A DNA stretch of 64,000 bases from Psychrobacter sp. FDAARGOS_221. Its GTDB lineage: Bacteria > Pseudomonadota > Gammaproteobacteria > Pseudomonadales > Moraxellaceae. The notes beneath the pieces were generated by a model. It made no database searches. It was not told where the DNA came from and saw nothing but the letters and a program-made list of their open reading frames with translations. Below are positions 1 through 8,575 of this stretch, piece after piece. The stretch is from positions 558,001 to 622,000 of the forward strand of contig NZ_NWFK02000001.1 of NCBI RefSeq assembly GCF_002313155.2, given 5' to 3'. The position numbers and the translations under genes are program-made. The stretch's first letter is position 1, and the number at the start of each line of letters is the position of its first letter.

Positions 1-257
1 CCAACTTAATCAATGACGGCTACTGTTTATAGCAAATTATTACAGCCTAGCATCATTAGCTTTACCATTGGCATGATAAAATAGCGTGTTTTACCCATGA
101 GTTTACCTATTGGGTTGAATTTATTATAGGGCATGGTTAGTGTTGTGGCGCCGTTTGTTAATGTGATGCTGTTATTTAAAGCTAACAGATTGTTTATAAA
201 AACAAAATCGTAAAACACAAACGCTCTACAGCAGTTAATACTTTATATATTAAACCT
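1..257. other. Left-edge stretch, no gene supported
   Basis: A 63-codon reading frame lies on the minus strand at 27-218, but it has no recognisable domain and no clear ribosome binding site, so I do not call it. The right part should hold the promoter of the YceI gene; I could not pick convincing -35 and -10 boxes. Confidence 0.4.
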
Positions 258-272
258 TTGGATTTAAACCTA

Positions 273-905
273 ATGATGACTTTTAGTGAGACTTCTACAC
301 CCACTTTGAAAAAAATGCTATTAACCTCTTTGGTTGCCAGTTTGCCTCTACTCGGGATGAGCGTTGGTATCAATCAGGCCATGGCCGCACCACCTCCGCA
401 GAAGTGGAAACTAGACAAGTCGAAAACCAAAGTAAACTTCTCAGTCAGCTATCTAAAAAACTCGACCGTACAAGGTAAGTTTAATGAAATTGATGGCGAC
501 ATTCGATTCGATGAAAACAATCCGCAAAATACCAAAGTCAACTTTGTGGTGCAAACCGAAAGCCTTGATACCGATCTTAAAGCACGCGATTACTTTATCC
601 GCCGCAAAGAGCTACTCAATACTAAGCAGTATCCGACGTTAAAGTTTGTTTCTAGTAATATTAACCTAGCCTCTTCTCGATCCGGTACATTGTCAGGTAA
701 CTTCACTGCTTTGGGTCAAAGCAAGCCATTAACCGTCAAAGTAACCTTAACCGATGCAGTCAATAGCGCGACTAACCAGCCGGTATTGAAGTTTAAAGCC
801 ACCGGTCAGGTCAACCGCCATCATTATGGGGTCACTGCTTTTCCAAAAATCTTTGGCACCAACATACCTATCGTGATTACTGGCGAGCTAGTTCCTGATA
901 AATAG
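273..905 (+). CDS. YceI family exported protein
   Basis: Exported protein of the YceI family, an eight-stranded lipocalin-like barrel that binds isoprenoid-type or amide lipids in the periplasm; the physiological role is mostly unknown. An N-terminal hydrophobic segment ends in a signal-peptidase-like site (QAMAAPPP), and the mature part starts with the family opening WKLDKSKTKVNFSVSYLKN, followed by the usual GKF...DGDIRFD, DTDLKARDYF and FPKIFGTNIPIVITGEL blocks. About 210 residues is normal for the family with signal peptide. The frame also opens at a TTG at 258; ATG at 273 or 276 is more likely. It stands alone; the next gene is about 270 bases away behind a large inverted repeat. Confidence 0.9.
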   Translation: MMTFSETSTPTLKKMLLTSLVASLPLLGMSVGINQAMAAPPPQKWKLDKSKTKVNFSVSYLKNSTVQGKFNEIDGDIRFDENNPQNTKVNFVVQTESLDTDLKARDYFIRRKELLNTKQYPTLKFVSSNINLASSRSGTLSGNFTALGQSKPLTVKVTLTDAVNSATNQPVLKFKATGQVNRHHYGVTAFPKIFGTNIPIVITGELVPDK

Positions 906-1007
906 CCACTTCGGTTACCAATATTGTTAATCTCAAGTTATTGTTTGTGACGCCATAAGAAATTTCTTATGGCATTTTAACTGATTAGCAGTGAGTTCTA
1001 ACCAGTT

Positions 1008-1055
1008 GCAATCGCTTACCTTGTGAGAATCAATCACAACAATTGTAAGCGTTGC
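1008..1055. repeat. Nested inverted repeat between the YceI and DUF305 genes
   Basis: The outer arms GCAATCGCTTAC (1008-1019) and GTAAGCGTTGC (1045-1055) pair with one bulged base. Inside them TTGTGA (1021-1026) and TCACAA (1034-1039) pair perfectly around a 7-base loop. No T run follows, so this is not an ordinary intrinsic terminator. It could be an operator, an RNA processing site or a structured leader of the DUF305 gene. Confidence 0.6.
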
Positions 1056-1176
1056 CCTTGATACACTAAGCCTATCCTAAGCTTAAAAGCAATATGAGCT
1101 TAAGAACAATAATATAAAAAAAGCAAAAACATTAAAATTTAGTGTTACAACAGATACCCTAATAAGGAGAAACAGG

Positions 1177-1971
1177 ATAACCATTCAACACCTTTCTAAT
1201 AACAAAAAACTGACGACTAAAAAGCTGACATTAGCCGCATTATGCGCGTCTAGTTTGGCCTTGTCTGCCTGCCAGCCCAATACTGATGAGAATACTGACC
1301 AGACTCAGCCGAGTGACGTTGAGAGTACTGAAGTAGCTGCAGACAATGAAGAAGCGGCTATGGCCAACGATCATGCCGAACATGATCAGCAGATTAGCGA
1401 TGACCATCAAGATCATGATGCCAATACCTCCGCGACCACTGAGTTTGGTAAAGCATATATGGCCGACATGGATGGCATGCACCAAGATATGATGCAAGCG
1501 TTAACCGCTAATGATGCTGATGTTGCTTTTGCTAAAGGTATGTTACCGCATCACGAAGGTGCAATCGACATGGCCGAGGTTCAGTTAAAGTATGGTAAAG
1601 ATGATACGATGCGCAAATTAGCGCAGGATGTCATCGATGCTCAACAGGCTGAAATTGATCAGATGAAAGCTTGGCTAGATGAGCATCCTGATACCGAAGA
1701 ACAAGAATATACCAAGCAGATGCAGCAAGCTTATAGTAGCAGTATGAATGCAATGCATGACGATATGATTCAAGGTCTATTAAGTGATGATGCGGATATA
1801 GCATTTGCCAAAGGCATGCTTGCTCACCACCAAGGCGCAGTCGATATGGCTAAGGTTCAGCTTGAATATGGTAAAGATGATGCCATGCGTCAGTTGGCCG
1901 AAGACATCATCAGTGCTCAACAAGCTGAAATTGAGTTAATGCAGCAGTGGATCAGTGAGCATGAATCTTAA
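1177..1971 (+). CDS. DUF305 lipoprotein with two repeats
   Basis: Predicted lipoprotein with two tandem copies of the DUF305 (ferritin-like, metal-associated) domain. Each copy holds the HH motif: MLPHHEGAIDMAEVQLKYGK in the first and MLAHHQGAVDMAKVQLEYGK in the second, each followed by a D/A-Q-Q-AEI helix. A lipobox LSAC precedes an acidic, His/Asp-rich linker, which suits copper or other metal binding; that role is inference. The first standard start in frame is TTG at 1255, which would cut off the signal peptide. The frame is open upstream and reads as a complete signal peptide (KKLTLAALCASSLALSAC). The ribosome binding site AAGGAGA at 1164-1170 sits just before an ATA codon at 1177, with ATT at 1183 as the other choice. 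I therefore start at 1177, but the start is unproven. Confidence 0.8.
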   Translation: MTIQHLSNNKKLTTKKLTLAALCASSLALSACQPNTDENTDQTQPSDVESTEVAADNEEAAMANDHAEHDQQISDDHQDHDANTSATTEFGKAYMADMDGMHQDMMQALTANDADVAFAKGMLPHHEGAIDMAEVQLKYGKDDTMRKLAQDVIDAQQAEIDQMKAWLDEHPDTEEQEYTKQMQQAYSSSMNAMHDDMIQGLLSDDADIAFAKGMLAHHQGAVDMAKVQLEYGKDDAMRQLAEDIISAQQAEIELMQQWISEHES

Positions 1972-2050
1972 TTCTATTTTTTAGCTTATTTTTTTCACAT
2001 AAGCTTTAGCCTATTTTTGAACATAAGCACACTGAACCATTAGATTAAAC

Positions 2051-2097
2051 AAAGCGCTTAAAGCAAGTTTAATGTTTACTGCCTTAGGCGCTTTTTA
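2051..2097 (+). terminator. Terminator of the DUF305 gene
   Basis: Stem AAAGCGCTTAAAGCA / TGCCTTAGGCGCTTT with a 15-base loop, ending in a T run. Confidence 0.75.
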
Positions 2098-2530
2098 ATG
2101 GCTAACTCGATTCATTGATTAAGTTATGTTCAGTTTTTTAATAAATTTTTCTAATACTAACCGTTATCAAAACACTCTAAATACAGTGTCATAAAAAGTT
2201 AAAACGGGTAATTTAACAAATCTGAACCCCTATATTTAGACCCTCCGTAACATCAATACCTAACCCTCTTTTATATAAATCACAGCCATTGTCAGCTTAA
2301 AAATTTCTTAATAGACAACTGAGTTAAAACTCAGTGACCGGTTGGTTTAAAAACCGACTGGGACAGTTTTGCCCTGTTAATTGCACTTGTATTCTGTCGA
2401 CTTATTGATAATATGGCGCCCTGCTAATGCATAATCAATTTTAAAAAGACCTTAATCCGGTCAAAGTTAACTTAAAACAGACTTATTTATTTTCTATAAA
2501 GTCTCCTGAATAAACAAGCAATATAGGGAT
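2098..2530 (+). other. AT-rich leader of the YkvI-type gene
   Basis: Apart from the hairpin cluster at 2318-2378 this gap holds no reading frame that looks coding. It probably contains the promoter and a long 5' leader for the transporter that starts at 2531. Confidence 0.4.
2318..2378 (+). promoter_or_regulatory. Hairpin cluster in the leader of the YkvI-type gene
   Basis: Three adjacent stem-loops: ACTGAGTT/AACTCAGT (2318-2335); CCGGTTGGTTT/AAACCGACTGG (2338-2361, 11 pairs allowing G-U); and a weaker ACAG/CTGT hairpin (about 2363-2377). They lie 150-210 bases upstream of the transporter start. Such packing suggests a structured RNA leader, but I do not recognise a named riboswitch class. 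Confidence 0.45.
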
Positions 2531-3640
2531 ATGAAAATGAGCAGCTCAGTTATCAAAGCCATGAGTTATGCTGGTGTGTATGTCGGAGCCGTCATCGGTG
2601 CAGGCTATGCTAGTGGACAAGAAGTGATGCAGTTTTTTTCCGGTTATGGGCTCGTTGGGATTGTCGGTGCAATTATTACGACAGTGATGTTTGTTTGGTA
2701 CGGTTCTGTGTTTATGGAGTTGGGTAACCGATTACAAACCTGCAGCCATCGCGATGTATTGCGCTACTTATGTGGTGACAAATTGGCGTTTATTGGCGAC
2801 TATGTGCTTCTATTTTTCATGTTCGGGTGTGTCAGTATCATGTTCTCAGGTGGCGGTGCGGCCATCAATGAATACTGGGGCTTATCTGTGATGACCGGTA
2901 AGCTGATTATTGCCGGCATGACACTGGCAACCGTTATCTTTGGATTCTCCTCGTCTGTTCGAGCACTGGGTATCGTCTCTCCTATTATCATCTTCAGTGT
3001 TATCGCCATATCTTTAATCACACTAGGCTCGCATTTTGATCAATTAAGCACAGTCGATCAAAGCTTAGAAGGACTAACGCCGACCCTGGCTACCCCATTT
3101 TGGTGGACCTCTGCGGTGGTGTATGTGTCGTATAACGTCAGTTTAGCGACATCAACCTTGACGGCCATTGGCGGTAAAGAGCCTAGCTTACCAACCTTGC
3201 GTAAAGCCGGTATTATTGGTGGTATTTCGCTGGGTCTATGCTTGTTATTTATCACGCTAGCGCTGCTTTCTGACCTAAGCAATGTAATTGAATACCAAAT
3301 TCCATTTTTACAAATCGCACAAAACATCAGCCCATTGGTTGGTATTTTATTTAGCGTTGTGCTGGTGATTGCGGTATTCACCACAGCCGTAACCAACTTA
3401 TATGGGTGTGTGATTCGCTTTTTTGATTCTAAAAAACAGCCTGCTAAATTCCGCACCTTAACCATCAGTTTAGTGGCGTTATCTTTATTAGCATCACTGT
3501 TCCCATTTAGTACGCTAATCAACGTCCTCTACCCTGCGCTGGGTCTGTTAGGCATGGTCATTATGGTGTGTGCGTTATACAAAACCGTCACAGGGCAAAT
3601 CTTTTTAAAAACAGGTGCCAAGCTGACAAACAACAGATAG
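2531..3640 (+). CDS. YkvI family membrane transporter
   Basis: Integral membrane protein of about 369 residues with some ten hydrophobic segments. The N-terminus (SYAGVYVGAVIGAGYASGQE) is the hallmark of the YkvI-like branch of the APC/NSS superfold: an unwound first helix with a GAGYASGQE motif. Substrate is not known; an amino acid or related solute driven by an ion gradient is the reasonable guess. ATG at 2531 has AGGGAT immediately next to it; ATG at 2537 would have better spacing, so the start may be two codons later. The gene stands alone, between a long structured leader and a strong terminator. Confidence 0.85.
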   Translation: MKMSSSVIKAMSYAGVYVGAVIGAGYASGQEVMQFFSGYGLVGIVGAIITTVMFVWYGSVFMELGNRLQTCSHRDVLRYLCGDKLAFIGDYVLLFFMFGCVSIMFSGGGAAINEYWGLSVMTGKLIIAGMTLATVIFGFSSSVRALGIVSPIIIFSVIAISLITLGSHFDQLSTVDQSLEGLTPTLATPFWWTSAVVYVSYNVSLATSTLTAIGGKEPSLPTLRKAGIIGGISLGLCLLFITLALLSDLSNVIEYQIPFLQIAQNISPLVGILFSVVLVIAVFTTAVTNLYGCVIRFFDSKKQPAKFRTLTISLVALSLLASLFPFSTLINVLYPALGLLGMVIMVCALYKTVTGQIFLKTGAKLTNNR

Positions 3641-3673
3641 TTTGTTTTAAATAGAACAAATCACCTATTATTT

Positions 3674-3719
3674 AGCCCTCTTTATTTGGCTGCTATTAAG
3701 CAATAAAGAGGGCTTTTTT
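3674..3719 (+). terminator. Terminator of the YkvI-type gene
   Basis: Perfect stem AGCCCTCTTTATT / AATAAAGAGGGCT followed by six T. Confidence 0.9.
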
Positions 3720-3776
3720 GTGGCTAATTGTTATTTAAAACTGGCTAATTGACTGCTGTTTATAAATAAATACGGT

Positions 3777-5018
3777 TTAGGACTGAATGAGCGTTGCCTG
3801 CCTTAATTCAGTAATATTACCCACGCCCAAGATAGCCATGGTGACCTCTAATTCTTCTAACAGCAGCTTATTGACATGTGCCACGCCAAGCGCACCGGCC
3901 AACGCCAACCCATAAATATAACCGCGCCCTATTCCCACTGCATCAGCGCCGATCGCGATCATTTTTGCCATGTCACTGCCTGAGCTGACACCACCATCAG
4001 CGATAATCACCATATCGTCACCAACTTGCTCTCGAAGCTTAGGCAAACAGGTCGCAACTGGCATAATGTCAGCCAACACCCGCCTGCCATGGTTTGATGC
4101 AATAATACCTGCGCAGCCACTGTCTTTGGCAAGCTGTGCGTCCTGAGGGTGCAAAATACCTTTGAGCATCACCGGCACTCGGCAACGAGCAACCAGCCAA
4201 GCAATATCTTCCCAATTCGGGGCTTGTGCTAATAATTGCGCCAAGCTGCTTTCAGATGAATTGGCTTGTGAATGGTTTTGCGAAATGGAGGGCATATTCA
4301 CCGCTTGGCAATACTCAGGCAGCTGCGCACCAAAACGACGACTGACGGCACGCACTCCGGTATGCGGCGCATCAACGGTGAGCACTAATAGCTGCATACC
4401 GCTTTCGATTAGTGTATCTATTAATTGTAAGTTATATTCACGCCGTGCTTGGGTGCTGGCCTTACTCGATGGATTGCTAATGTTCTGCGCCTGCGCTGCA
4501 GGCAACGCTTGCCAATACCACTGCACCACACCAACATTGGCTTGTGGCAATAATTGATCAAACGCAGTATTACCGAAGCTGCTTAAGATGACAGGCGTAT
4601 TCATAACTTGCGCCGCTTGCATCGTTGCCAGCTCCGCTTGAGGGTGATATAAGCCTTGATGCGCAACTGGTGACAGCCACAGCGGATGTGAAAGCTGTAT
4701 ATCCAGTGGCACAGCACTGTACGGATTGTATAAACGGCAACTGGTATCAACCGGCTTTGGGTTTAGTACTCTTGGTAGCCATTGATAACCATCTAAAGCA
4801 TCTTTATTGCTATCACCGATAAGGTTATTTTCAAACAGCAGCGCTTGCATTTGTTCAGGCAAATGCTGACGCACCGCGTGCTCATAGTCGGCTAAAGTCA
4901 CCAGTTCATTTGGAATATGTGACCATAATGGCTGCCAGCGTTGCTGATGCTTATATGACTGGCTGTGTGGCTGCTTATTTGGATATTGACGCTTATTGGA
5001 TTGAAACTGAGCGCTCAT
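3777..5018 (-). CDS. FMN-dependent alpha-hydroxy-acid oxidase/dehydrogenase
   Basis: Enzyme of the lactate/glycolate oxidase family, a TIM barrel that uses FMN to oxidise an alpha-hydroxy acid to the keto acid. Family blocks are present: LTVDAPHTGVR, VMLKGILHPQDA (barrel lysine), then SNHGRRVLAD with the catalytic His and substrate Arg, IIADGGVSSGSDMAKMIAIG and AVGIGRGYIYGLALAG for the FMN phosphate. The usual GGR is GRR here, and the N-terminal 30 residues are polar and low in complexity, as in an extension. It begins 39 bases after the PiuC-type gene and is probably the third gene of that iron operon, an unusual partner. Substrate unknown. Confidence 0.85.
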   Translation of the reverse strand: MSAQFQSNKRQYPNKQPHSQSYKHQQRWQPLWSHIPNELVTLADYEHAVRQHLPEQMQALLFENNLIGDSNKDALDGYQWLPRVLNPKPVDTSCRLYNPYSAVPLDIQLSHPLWLSPVAHQGLYHPQAELATMQAAQVMNTPVILSSFGNTAFDQLLPQANVGVVQWYWQALPAAQAQNISNPSSKASTQARREYNLQLIDTLIESGMQLLVLTVDAPHTGVRAVSRRFGAQLPEYCQAVNMPSISQNHSQANSSESSLAQLLAQAPNWEDIAWLVARCRVPVMLKGILHPQDAQLAKDSGCAGIIASNHGRRVLADIMPVATCLPKLREQVGDDMVIIADGGVSSGSDMAKMIAIGADAVGIGRGYIYGLALAGALGVAHVNKLLLEELEVTMAILGVGNITELRQATLIQS

Positions 5019-5057
5019 GACGGATGCTGCCTTGTTTAATTGACGGTCGCTGTCCGG

Positions 5058-5834
5058 TTAGCTTTCTGCCCATAGTCTGAGCAAGTTATGATAGCTTTGA
5101 TTTAGCTTTTCAATGGCTTGCTGGATTAGCCTTTGATCTGCGCTGTGTTTTTCATCTATATGTTTATTTAGCTGCTCGCCTTGAACTTGAGTGCTTTGTT
5201 GTGGGTTGCTAACCGCAAGCAGCTGCTGTCTTAATAGAATGTGACTCACATCCAAGTCATGTAAAATTTGGCGCTGCTCATCACTACGCACCAAGCTTTG
5301 CACCCAAGTAACCATAGCCAAGCGCTGACCGGAAGTAACGGTATTGACCCGGTGCAAACTGGTCGATGGATACAGCACCGCATCCCCAGCATTTAGCTTA
5401 ATGCTGTGCTCTCCATACTCATCACTGATAATCAGCTCACCGCCCTCATAGCTGGCAGGATCATTTAAAAATAAAGTAAAAGATAAATCCGTGCGCATCA
5501 GTTGCTTGCTATCAGGATGGGTTTGAAGTGCATTGTCGACATGCATCCCATAGCCCTGCCCTGGCTGATAAGCACTAAATAAAGGCGGCATGATAACCTT
5601 TGGTAAAGCTGCAGACATAAACACTGGGTGCTGCAGCAGCGCTTCAAGACAGAGACTGGCCATGGCTTGATAGCTTGGATCTTGACGGCTTAATTGCCAG
5701 TTGTTTTTTTGCTGCTGCGCACTAATACCCGCGGTCAGCTTACCGTCTTGCCACTGCGCGTTTTGTTGCGCCAATGTGTTGGTTATTTGCGACAGCTGCG
5801 TGTCATCTAATACTTTTTCGATAATGTGTAGCAT
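5058..5834 (-). CDS. piuC: PKHD-type Fe(II)/2-oxoglutarate hydroxylase (PiuC/YbiX)
   Basis: Fe(II)- and 2-oxoglutarate-dependent hydroxylase of the PiuC/YbiX family, regularly encoded next to TonB catecholate-siderophore receptors (fiu-ybiX in E. coli, piuA-piuC in Pseudomonas). The iron ligands H98 and D100 (GMHVDN) and H161 (SLHRV) and the 2-oxoglutarate-binding R171 are all visible, counting from the start chosen here. The frame opens at 5849 (MGMMTMLHI); I use the ATG at 5834 because GGGA lies at a good distance and the protein then starts MLHIIEKVL like relatives. The C-terminus has about 35 extra Gln-rich residues. It lies 180 bases downstream of the receptor gene. Confidence 0.88.
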   Translation of the reverse strand: MLHIIEKVLDDTQLSQITNTLAQQNAQWQDGKLTAGISAQQQKNNWQLSRQDPSYQAMASLCLEALLQHPVFMSAALPKVIMPPLFSAYQPGQGYGMHVDNALQTHPDSKQLMRTDLSFTLFLNDPASYEGGELIISDEYGEHSIKLNAGDAVLYPSTSLHRVNTVTSGQRLAMVTWVQSLVRSDEQRQILHDLDVSHILLRQQLLAVSNPQQSTQVQGEQLNKHIDEKHSADQRLIQQAIEKLNQSYHNLLRLWAES

Positions 5835-6013
5835 GGTCATCATTCCCATTTATAACGGCATAAAGCCCTTACAAGATAAAAGCCACTCTCAAATGTCAGC
5901 TTATCATCCCTGCGATTGGCAGTCGTTAATAATAGTTCGACATCAAAAGTGGCTTAGTCTTTATAAAGTTAAAGCTAGTGATTTAAACAAACCAGCTTAA
6001 AGGGTTTATAGCC

Positions 6014-8575
6014 TTAAAACTGATACTTTAAGGTTAACATTGCATTTAATGGCTCACCTTTTATGGCTCTATAGCCCAGTATGTTGACCGACTCCAAATA
6101 ATCTTTATCAAACACATTATTGATATTTAGATCGGCAGAGAACGCATCATTAAAGCGATATGAGGCAAACACATCAAACGCCCAATAATCTGGAATAACT
6201 GGCATAGAAGTTTGGGCTAAGTCTGCATCAGGGTTGGCTTCACGTTTTTGCTCATCGACATAACGCACACCGCCGCCTAAGGTTAGCTTGTCATTATAAT
6301 CATAGCTGGTCCATAGGGTTCCGGTAAGCTCAGGTGACCATCGACTCGAGGCACCGACTGAATTAGGTCCACTGACACTGCCTTTTTTAATTTCGGTATC
6401 CATGGTTTGGATACCTAAGTTTACCCGCCAATCTGGGGTAATCTCACCTTGCGCTGTAAACTCGATACCTTTAATTTGGCGCTTACCAAACTGAACGTAG
6501 TTACGATTTTCATCAAGCTCTGCCAGCTCATCTTCATGAGTGGTGTGGTAATAAGCTAGACCCAGTAACAATCGCTCATCAAGTACATTCCATTTTGAAC
6601 CAATCTCCCAGCTTTTGGTTTTTTGAGGGTCAAAAATTGGATTGGCATTAGGATTGGCCGCATTACGCCCAGTGGTACCAAAGGTAAAATTCTCACTACC
6701 CGGCGGGGTTTCGGTACGACCATAACTGGCATAGATACTCGACTGTTTGGTTGGTTTAAATACCAGCGCACTCTTATAGCTGTGCAAAGTGCCCTCATCT
6801 TTTAGGGTGCTCTTTTCACCATTAGCGTTGCGCGTGGTAAAGTCTGTTTTATACTTATCCAAACGTCCGCCAAGCATCACATCCCACTGCTCATTTAAAG
6901 CGATGGTATCAAATAAATAAGCAGCCATTGTTTTGGTCTCACCTTTGGTGTGCGTACCATTGGCAATGGTTGCCACTTGTGGACTGCCCGGATCTGGGTG
7001 ATACAGACTTGGGAAATTGCTGTCCAAAGAGGGATAGGTTAAGCCATTATTTTTTTGATTTTCTTTGATAAATTCAATACCGGTACTAATATCGTGGCTC
7101 AATGCGCCGGTTTGGAAGTCCAATATATTGATATTGGTCATATTCGCCAACGTGGTATTTTCTCTATCTACCCCTTGTCTGATGGCACTGACTCTCCATG
7201 TGCTGGGGTCATTTTTATCGACATTTAGGTCAATCAATTTGTCATAGACTTCTAGTTTATTGGTACCGCGACGAATATTAAGCGGTATATTAAAAGGGAT
7301 ATAAGGTGCTGAAGAGCGACGATCCATGGTTGTTTTCGAGTATCGAGTGGTATTGGTCAGTTGAATATCATCATCTAGATCATGTTCAACAAACACGCTA
7401 AACACATCACTATCAATATCTTCATAGTCACTGCGCATGCCGTAGTAATTTTTGTCATTTACTTTTGGCGCCGCATTTCTGGCCGCATTGGCTGAATTCA
7501 GTTCAGCCACCACTTCCTCTGGGGTTGAGGCATCTACCCGTGAATAATCAAATTCAGAAAAATCAAAATCATCAACTGTATAATCGGTGCGGCCATAAAA
7601 ATAACCGTCCATCCCTATGGTCGGAATCCCAGTCTCTGGCGTATTACGAGATCTCAACATCTCAGCGCTAGCAGTGACTCGTGTCGCTCCGCCATTATCC
7701 CAGGTGATGCTCGGCGCAATACCAAATTGCTTAACATCGACTTCATCACGTTTTACCGCATCACCCTTTTCATACATTAAGTTCAATCGACCTTTTAGGT
7801 CATCATTAAAAGGACGATTTAAGTCAGCAACCGCACGGGCTTTACCTTCGCTATCGATACTGAATTCTGTTTGATAGTCCTCATAAGATTTGGGCTTTTT
7901 ACTAATAATGTTAATCGCCCCGCCTGTTGCGCCACGTCCAATTTCGGCACCTGCTAGCCCTTTGGTCACTTCAATGGACTCAACATTAAAGGTATCGCGA
8001 TTAACTGCGCCGACTTGACGCACCCCATCTACCAAAAATAGGCTATTGCCCGAAAAGCCACGCATACTGATTGCATCACCCTCGGTGCTATTGGCATTTT
8101 CACCCATTTGCATTGTAATCCCTGGGGTGTTGCGCAGCGCATCGATTAAGCTACCGGCTTTTTGCTCTTCAATTAAGCGATCATCGAGCACGGTTACCGT
8201 TTGAGGCACATCGACTAACGGCTGGGTATACTTTTGATTTTGTAAATTATTGGCTTTAAATTCAGCAGGAGGGCGTGCATTGATAACCGTTGTGTCTAAG
8301 GTGATATGTGGCGCTGAAATCTGCTGATTATCAGTAACTGCATTGATTGATTCGCTTTGTGAGCCTGCCTGTGTGGTTGATTGCTCTACTGCCATTGCCA
8401 TAGATGTCATCGATGAAAGCGGTACCGCAGAGGCCATAATTAACAGTTTTGATAAGCTCGGTTTTCGAGTACTAACGATAGTGGCAGGGCTTGTCGCCGC
8501 AGAGGAAGCTTTTGTATTGGTTAACACTGTTGGCTTTGCATTCGCAGTTAATCGGTCACGTTGGTTTTCTGGCAT
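6014..8575 (-). CDS. TonB-dependent siderophore receptor (Fiu/PiuA-like)
   Basis: Outer-membrane gated barrel for ferric siderophores, energised by TonB. An N-terminal extension of about 45 residues leads into a hydrophobic export segment ending SSMTSMAMA. Then come a plug domain (VDVPQTVTVLDDRLIEEQK, ALRNTPGITM, MRGFSGNSLFLVDGVRQ, EVTKGLAGAEIGRGATGGAI) and a long beta barrel ending in the aromatic signature LTLKYQF. At 853 residues it matches catecholate-type receptors. The PiuC/YbiX-type hydroxylase just downstream supports a Fiu/PiuA-like role. A Fur-like box 250 bases upstream fits iron repression. The exact siderophore cannot be read from sequence. Confidence 0.92.
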   Translation of the reverse strand: MPENQRDRLTANAKPTVLTNTKASSAATSPATIVSTRKPSLSKLLIMASAVPLSSMTSMAMAVEQSTTQAGSQSESINAVTDNQQISAPHITLDTTVINARPPAEFKANNLQNQKYTQPLVDVPQTVTVLDDRLIEEQKAGSLIDALRNTPGITMQMGENANSTEGDAISMRGFSGNSLFLVDGVRQVGAVNRDTFNVESIEVTKGLAGAEIGRGATGGAINIISKKPKSYEDYQTEFSIDSEGKARAVADLNRPFNDDLKGRLNLMYEKGDAVKRDEVDVKQFGIAPSITWDNGGATRVTASAEMLRSRNTPETGIPTIGMDGYFYGRTDYTVDDFDFSEFDYSRVDASTPEEVVAELNSANAARNAAPKVNDKNYYGMRSDYEDIDSDVFSVFVEHDLDDDIQLTNTTRYSKTTMDRRSSAPYIPFNIPLNIRRGTNKLEVYDKLIDLNVDKNDPSTWRVSAIRQGVDRENTTLANMTNINILDFQTGALSHDISTGIEFIKENQKNNGLTYPSLDSNFPSLYHPDPGSPQVATIANGTHTKGETKTMAAYLFDTIALNEQWDVMLGGRLDKYKTDFTTRNANGEKSTLKDEGTLHSYKSALVFKPTKQSSIYASYGRTETPPGSENFTFGTTGRNAANPNANPIFDPQKTKSWEIGSKWNVLDERLLLGLAYYHTTHEDELAELDENRNYVQFGKRQIKGIEFTAQGEITPDWRVNLGIQTMDTEIKKGSVSGPNSVGASSRWSPELTGTLWTSYDYNDKLTLGGGVRYVDEQKREANPDADLAQTSMPVIPDYWAFDVFASYRFNDAFSADLNINNVFDKDYLESVNILGYRAIKGEPLNAMLTLKYQF

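Noticed and set aside
27..218. 63-codon minus-strand reading frame at the left edge
   Set aside because: No binding site, no domain, and it lies in what should be the promoter region of the YceI gene.
3058..3522. 154-codon minus-strand frame
   Set aside because: Shadow of the YkvI-type transporter gene.
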